This document shows, piece by piece, positions 53,758 to 64,000 of a stretch of DNA of 64,000 bases. How positions within the stretch are numbered: position 1 is the first letter of the stretch; the number at the start of each line of letters is the position of its first letter. Location of the stretch: positions 6,069,540 to 6,133,539 of the forward strand of contig NC_064042.1 in NCBI RefSeq assembly GCF_932526225.1, in the 5' to 3' direction. The position numbers and the translations under genes were made by a program. The notes below the pieces were generated by a model that searched no databases, was not told the origin of the DNA, and saw nothing but the letters and a program-made list of their open reading frames with translations. The stretch is from Nematostella vectensis. Lineage: Eukaryota > Cnidaria > Anthozoa > Actiniaria > Edwardsiidae.

Positions 53758-56700
53758 TTAATGTCCATTCCAGTACACTTGGCGCCAGTCTGTGGCTACT
53801 CGCGAGGAGAACAGCGTGATTTCATTGAGATGCACATTTGGGGTGGTCAGGGAGATATCTGGGTCGAACCTTGTGGATGTCCCGGATGTTTCGGTGTAAC
53901 TATACACGGCCACAGTTAGCCCAGCACGCTTTTTGTAAAACCTAAAGAAGTGAGGAGAGATGAGAGATTCTAGATTAAAATGAATGCTACAGTTTAACAA
54001 ATAAACCATATTCTTGCGTGCATATCTGTCCTCTAATAATCCACGGATGACGTCACAGTTTTAATTAAGTGACCGTTGCTCATGGCATGCTGTCACGCTA
54101 CCTTGCAGTATAAGAGGGCAGACGCACACACAAAAAATCACTTTAGTAAACAGCTTGTGCAATGACGTTAAACGTACTTGTGTACTCTAATTACAAACTC
54201 TCCTCTGCAAGTCAGACCTCGCGTTTTAGTAGCGTTAGTTTTATAAAATGAAATACTAGAGGGGTAAAAGTACATCAAAAGTAACGCTGGAAAAACTTTG
54301 CGCGAAACTACAGCACTTTTGGCCTTTAAAAAAGTGCTGCAGTATCGCATTGCCATCATTTGTTAGAAAACTTACAAAGTTTTAACAAATGATGGCCATA
54401 CAAATTGAAAAATGAAAATGAAAATCAAAACTACAGAAAAAAAAGCTGTAGTAGAAACTAAGTGTTTCCTGCTTTCTTAAAGTTTTAGTGACCTTGGAAA
54501 ATACTTCACTAGTGTTTAAACTCAATTTAGAATAAAGAAATGATACTTGTCTACTAATACTTGTTCCAAGCACAAGATAACCAGGTCGAAGGCGATTGTC
54601 CCTACCGTGTTTTCACAAGCCTTCTTGTGTCTGCTATGTCCTTCTTAGAAACATCACAGAAAATCTGCACGAATATTAACTTGCGACACTGTAAAACAAA
54701 TGCAAATTTATCGCATTCTTTGATTGCCCAAACACCCAGATATTCTATCCATATATCGGTGTCCTGGAGACAGTATTTGTAATCCCTTCAACTTTTTGAC
54801 TAAACAGAGTACCTCACCTCGAGTCCAACAAACACAATACATTTATACCAAAATACACTATTTATCAATATTCACCTTTGTCAGCCATGGAATGACCCCC
54901 TTCTTTTCCAGCTTGCCATTTTTAGCGATCAGACAAACTCTTTCCAGGCTAGAAGCAGCAGCTAAGGAGGACTGGAAGCGACAGCTAATGTCAAAATACT
55001 TCTGCTCGAGTCTGTAAACAAATAAGATACATCATACTGAATGCACCCTTAGAAGATACCGGCTAAAACACCAGAAAAAAAAACTAAAAATAATGGAAAA
55101 AACAAATATTCCATTTTCTGGATCATATCAGATTTAAGAGAATATGCATATCTAAGAACCTGTACATGTCAACTAGAATAAACAAAAATAAATAAATGGA
55201 CCTCTGGTTCTATAACTGGCATTTTTGTTATCTGAATGGCAAGATTATATGAGAATTTGATTGGTCAATGTTCTGAAAGTCATGTATCATCATGGCCAGC
55301 TTTCTGTAGCATCAGTTATAAGAGAAAATTTTTTCTAAGGTGTGGTAAACAAATAAATAAATGAAACAAACAAACAAACCAATAAACAAACAAATAAACG
55401 AATAAAGAAATGAATAAATAATTAAAATAACAATAAACTGAACCTGAAGTCTTTCAGTTTGTGACAGTGGCTCAGTGCTTTCATCAAGTTTGACACACCA
55501 GAAGAATGAGACAGGGCTGGAGTCAGATTTGCCAAAGATAGGAATTCTAACTGGGAGCACTTCTGGGCAATGTTCACAAGAAAACTTGCATTTCCAGGTA
55601 CTGTGACTCCTTGAACACAAATCAAGATCAGTATAAGAAAAATTTAAAATTTTATTATTCTTTGATATTTATATTCAAATTAACTTTATAGCGCATGTTG
55701 GGACAGTGGTCATCCTTTTAATTCTTCTACTGTAAATGTAATGGCGCATCACCACAAAGAATCCCATTAAGTTATTCTGGGGTACGCTGTTACTCTCTCC
55801 CTACTAACTGGGTGCACCCACAGTTGGGTGCTAAAGCGAGCATTCGTAGTACACAGCTCTACTGCATATTACCTGCTATTGTTAGCCTGTGCAAAAACTC
55901 CCAGTTGTTTAACGTTGTAAGTACATCTGGAGACAATTTACAACTGCATAGAGCTTTCATCATGTGCACTTGGTTTTGTGGACTATAAAATTCAAATATA
56001 GGTAAACTTCAGTTTTTACATTACCCAATACTCAAAATTAGGTAAAGAAAAGCCTGAGGGTCTACCCAGACTTCATAATACATACATCTGGAGGTTGACT
56101 GGGTGGTTTGTTCCAAGTATTGATTTGAACTTCTCATGGATCAGCTCAAAATCATTCAGCATGTGTTTCCAGCCAACTGAAACAAGAAATGTATACTTTA
56201 AACAATAGATTGAAGTTTTGTGTATGCTTTAGTAAAAATGTGTCTTGCATGTCCCATTCGAATAGGAGGTGTGCAGGGTGGACACACAGCAAATATTTAA
56301 ATATAAATACTTAGTTATGCAACTAGTATTGTTACCAGGACTTCTTTTTAAATAGAAGTACAACTGCTGGTTATTGATACAAACATCTTACATCAACATA
56401 AGGGAGACTACTAGAAATGATAGCTTGATAAGCCTTCCAACAATAATACTATTATTGATGATGAAAAAGAATCAGAGAAAAGTAATGAAAAATAAGAGCT
56501 CAACCCATACCTTGCTTAGTAGTTTTCCCCTCTTTTCCAGAAGGGATACTAGCCCAACAAGATGGCAGTGCAAGAGATACCAGGGATGTACAGCAAGACA
56601 ATGAACTAAGCAATGTGTGCCTGTCCAGGGTCATCTGGGATTTATGATAGCTGACATTGGCCAAGTTGAGGTGTTTTAACCTGATCAAATTTCCAACCTG

Positions 56701-59495
56701 TATACAGTATTAGTATTTTTATTATTAGTTTTAAACAGTTAATACTTCTAAGAAAAGGGGGTGGTTATAAGATTCAGTGAGTGTATGTAGTTATCCGTGG
56801 TTGAAAGCAGAAAAATTTGACTAAGGGAGGACAAGCCTTTCTTGTATGTTAAAATAAAAACAAACAAACAGGTAGCCAAAAAAACAAAAAAGCTAATATC
56901 AACACCTGTTGCAACCTCTGTGGCTGAGTTACAAGCGGGGGTTGGGCTGCGCACTCTTTCAAAACAATTACTAATGTACTTGTAACGTATGTTAGGTGTG
57001 TAACGCCACGGGGTCACGATATACCACATGAGTTGTAGCACGCTTGCAAGAAGAGAGGTTGAATAAACAGTGATTTAGTTACGTGTCTTGTTTTTATCGG
57101 GTTCCAATACCCAGAGAACGATATAGCACTAAGCAAATGTTTTAGAAATTTGGAGAGGGCAGACCCACTTTTTTTTACTTATATCCTTTCTACAATCCCC
57201 CACAATAATAATGGTAGAGCTGGTGATTTGTTGTATTCAAATATACTTACAGAGTCTAGCAAGCAGCTGGTCCCTTGCAGGTTCAATGATTGTAACATGG
57301 GGAAATCCAAACCTTTAAAATCATCCCAATCTTCAATGACAGCATTTGCAAGATTCAGATATCTGAGGGATTTTGCTATAGTTGAAGTCAGTTTTAGCTG
57401 AGGAGAACATGCCATATCAACACAGATCGGATCATCTGATTCTACTATTGCACTGAAGACAAACTGCTTGTTGGACCTTAGAAGTTTTAAAGGTGTTTTA
57501 AAGACTGGGCAAATCCAAAGTAATCTATCGGGCCTGCATACAGGTGTGAACTGAAAATGAGGAAAATGATGTAGCCAGGCCTCAAGCAGGTGCCTGTCAT
57601 CTTCATTGATTCCCTGACCTTCAGCTATGAATTCAAACAGTCTCTCCTTTTTATCATCTGTACATTGGATAGTAATTCGTGCAGCTTCATGAGTAGTTCT
57701 TAAATGCTCCATGGAACCATCAGGCCAAGCTAACTCAAGGAAATTCAGTTTCAGTTTAAAAAGAAAGCAACACAAAATCCACCAAAGTGAGTCTTCATAT
57801 TGAAAACAACCAGACTTTCCGAAAAAGAAGTCAAGTTTTAGTGACATTAGTTGTTTAAATACCCTGTATACTTTTTTGTGAATTTCAGAAATATCAGCAG
57901 GGTTCATGTGTTCTGCTTCACATAGCTTCATGGTTTGCTTGTCAACGGACCAGCCTAAATCAGTTAAGTGACTGTTCCTTTCGACAACTTTAAGACATAT
58001 CTCAAGGGGCAATGAACAACCCCTTATGTCTAGGGCTTTCAACTGCTTCAGTTTCAGCAAGGTAGTACCAATAGATGTCATCCAATAACAGTTGCACAGG
58101 TTTAAAGACGTAAGGATGTTTGCATGCTTCACGATGTATTGGCATATCATACCCTCTGGTACTCCCCATGAATTCCTAAAGGAGACATACCTGTAAATTA
58201 AGAATATGATGTTAAACCATTACCACCATACCAATTAAATCTTCCAGCTCGTTCATCAATTAATAGTATATTATGATTGGCTGGAAGACCAAGTTATAAT
58301 GATAATAATGTTTGAATGCCAGCATGTGCTGATTTTGCAAAATTTTTCTATAATCGATAATAAGCTTATTTGTTTTTAATAACTCTTGTAAAAAATGTAA
58401 AACACATTTATTACTGGGATACCTGTGGTAGCCCAGTTATAAAATGCAACTTTTTTTTGTTGTCCCGAGTTGTGCAACATTCAAATTTCCAAGAGTCTTT
58501 GTTTACTTTGTACTTGCACAAATAAAATTATAAATGCCATAACAATAAAAACAATTATACAGTTCTGACATTACAATATCTGGTTATTTTTGGTTGTAAC
58601 AGAAAATTTACCCCTAAGAGATAGCACATCGAGGGTGATCAAAACAATTTTAAGATATGGAGATAATGCATTACAGCAAACACATTAAATATTTAATTTT
58701 TGAATTCTATTACGGTTTTCAGCTCTGCTGTGCCTTTGTTCTCTTTGCTAGCTTATGCCCTGTACTCCCAAAGAAATAGCATTTCGTGTTTGGCGACTAG
58801 GATAACATATACATGATGACACTAGATTTTTCATGAAATATATCCTGATACATTCCAGGTTTTCTTCATACCCCTCTCATTTGACACCAAAACTTTTTGT
58901 CTAAACAATATGATAGCATAGAGGTCTTGTTGTTTACTTTGCACTTACAAGTGAATAAATAAACACCAATAAGAATGTAAATACGATGACTCACTCTGGT
59001 TGTAACAGCGATACTCCTAACATATAGTACACTGAAGGCCCTCCCCCCTGCCCTCTGCCTGGAAAGCTGGTGTTTCTTACCTTTTCTACCCCAACAAGTG
59101 TTATAATATGGCATTTACACACGTTTACATATGCTCTTATCATAATTAAATGTGTTTTTTTAATGGTAGAAAAAGGGGGCCAAAACAAATTACAAATGCA
59201 ATCCACAGGTATCCCAGTCAACCCTGCACGCAGGGTCTAGTTATATTTTTTTAAGTTTATTAAATCTATTGTTTGTTTGTCTTCAATTACATTTGACGCC
59301 TTAAGATGCATAAGTAATGACTGATCGTAAAAGATTATTATTATTATTTTTTTTTTTCTGGCCAACTTACCGATTGAACTGGACCGAATCAAGCAATCGT
59401 CGAAATCGGCGACATAAAAAGGAAAGCGCGATCAAATCTCTGGCGGGAAGGTGCCGGAAGATATTTACAAGCAGTTCATCCGGCAACAGGTCCAT
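53758..59495 (-). CDS. FBXL18: F-box/leucine-rich-repeat protein, FBXL18-like, 673 aa, 9 exons
   Basis: Substrate-recognition subunit of an SCF (SKP1-CUL1-F-box) ubiquitin ligase. Exons: 59495-59371, 58190-57251, 56697-56511, 56176-56086, 55982-55873, 55609-55444, 55011-54876, 54688-54606, 53941-53758; total 2022 nt, all phases consistent. Exon 1 is an F-box (LLPDELLVNIFRHLPARDLI, residues 3-22 and on to about 36) that binds SKP1. LRR-type segments follow: LTSLNLCNCYWM, SLRYLNLANAVI, LQSLNLQGTSCL, RLKHLNLANV, LEFLSLANLTP, SLERVCLIAKNG. The C-terminal VHLNEITLFSSRVA (649-662) matches the distinctive end of vertebrate FBXL18, the main reason for this orthology call. Known targets of the vertebrate protein may not hold here. 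None of its introns carries a splice-junction repeat array. Divergent from GK. Confidence 0.85.
54015..54140. mobile_element. Remnant related to the foldback at 32877-33098 (FBXL18-like intron 8)
   Basis: 'gtgcatatctgtcctctaat' and 'gatgacgtcac' with an inverted partner 'gagggcagacgcacacac'. Similar wording and spacing to the MCT-A intron element. Confidence 0.5.
58413..59218. mobile_element. TIR element of about 0.8 kb (FBXL18-like intron 1)
   Basis: ACTGGGATACCTGTGG at the left and CCACAGGTATCCCAGT at the right, 16-bp perfect inverted repeats. The internal sequence shows two related halves ('gtttactttgtacttgcaca' against 'gtttactttgcacttacaag'). No transposase. Confidence 0.7.
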
Positions 59496-60093
59496 CGTGT
59501 TGCAATCTAGGGAGGGCGCTTAATGTGGACAGTGTATAAATACATGTTTACAGCATGGATGCACGATGGAGTGAAGTTATAGAGCCAATAACAAATGTTT
59601 ATATATCTCCGCTGACATACATCGCCGGCTCACTTAGCATCCAGGAATCACGTCCACTTGTCCACAGAAAACCACTTGTATACAAAAGAAACACAAAGAA
59701 AGAAAAATTCACAAAAGTCTTTGCACCGAGAAATAAATAGTTTAATCAATCTCGTCCGTTTTTTAGGATAAGGAGCATTTTTATATCGATTTTTTTCAAT
59801 GGGAGGCCTTGATGAAAGACGAGGAGTTTTCCCGCGCCATCGAATCATGCCGTCTGTCATGCGCGCTCGAATAATCTGATTGGATAACTGTTTACTATCC
59901 ACAATCAAATGGCTTTTCTCGCTGTAAAAAAGGTTTCGAAGTCTGCGCCTGAAACGCTGCCTTTTTCTGGCAAATGCGATTAATAATTAAAAGGCCAGAT
60001 CGATATTTGCGTCATGTGAAGCTACGGATTATTTTCCGACCCTTGTACAGCGGTGTTTTTTTTCAATCCCCGGCCGGCGTCAGCAAAACCAAG
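59496..60093. promoter_or_regulatory. Bidirectional promoter region, FBXL18-like and GK
   Basis: 598 bp separate the two start codons, which point away from each other. No TATA box was recognised near either start; a short GC-rich patch (60066-60080) precedes the GK ATG. Small open frames inside (59555-59740) are not supported as genes. Confidence 0.55.
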
Positions 60094-63964
<3,871 letters not shown>

Positions 63965-64000
63965 GTAAGTCATTATTACCATGCATTGGATTTCCTAAAA

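Overview
The window reads as animal nuclear DNA: AT-rich, intron-rich genes with consensus splice sites, vertebrate-like domain architectures, many short inverted-repeat transposons and abundant minisatellites. The gene content (one compact animal Dicer, Shaker-type Kv channel, SLC16 transporters, intronless class A GPCR) fits an anthozoan cnidarian such as Nematostella vectensis. That assignment is an inference and was not checked against a database.

Layout. 286-562 (+): last exon of a UDP-glucuronosyltransferase. 2140-4195: 32-bp minisatellite. 6212-7267 (+): intronless GPCR. 10725-29485 (-): complete Dicer in 18 exons; the joined frame is 4572 nt, coding for 1523 aa. 32354-38371 (+): monocarboxylate-transporter-like gene (MCT-A, 5 exons, 497 aa). 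40916-45573 (-): a second, tail-to-tail MCT-like gene (MCT-B, 6 exons) with an apparent 1-nt frameshift. 49601-51001 (+): intronless Shaker-like Kv channel. 53758-59495 (-): FBXL18-like F-box/LRR gene (9 exons, 673 aa). 60094-63964 (+): first seven exons of glycerol kinase, running off the right end. FBXL18-like/GK and Dicer/MCT-A are head-to-head pairs. All exon chains were built by hand from splice sites, codon phase and family similarity.

The most striking feature is a pattern rather than a gene. In Dicer, MCT-A, MCT-B and GK, tandem arrays begin exactly at exon-intron junctions and repeatedly copy the exon end together with its splice site. There are five GT donors in 26-bp units after Dicer exon 17, three extra donors after Dicer exon 11, five extra donors after GK exon 3, seven decoy acceptors before the last MCT-A exon, six before GK exon 7, and a multi-copy acceptor array before MCT-B exon 4. 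Dicer also carries a degraded duplication of exon 1-intron 1-exon 2; the complete exon 2 has a GC donor while the broken copy has GT. FBXL18-like introns show no such arrays.

Between genes there are at least nine short inverted-repeat (MITE or foldback) elements, including three copies of one ~250-bp family and one 265-bp element with a perfect 5-bp target duplication, and a 700-bp array rich in CACGTG and TGACGTCA upstream of MCT-B. Apart from the head-to-head and tail-to-tail arrangements, nothing suggests that the genes form a functional pathway.
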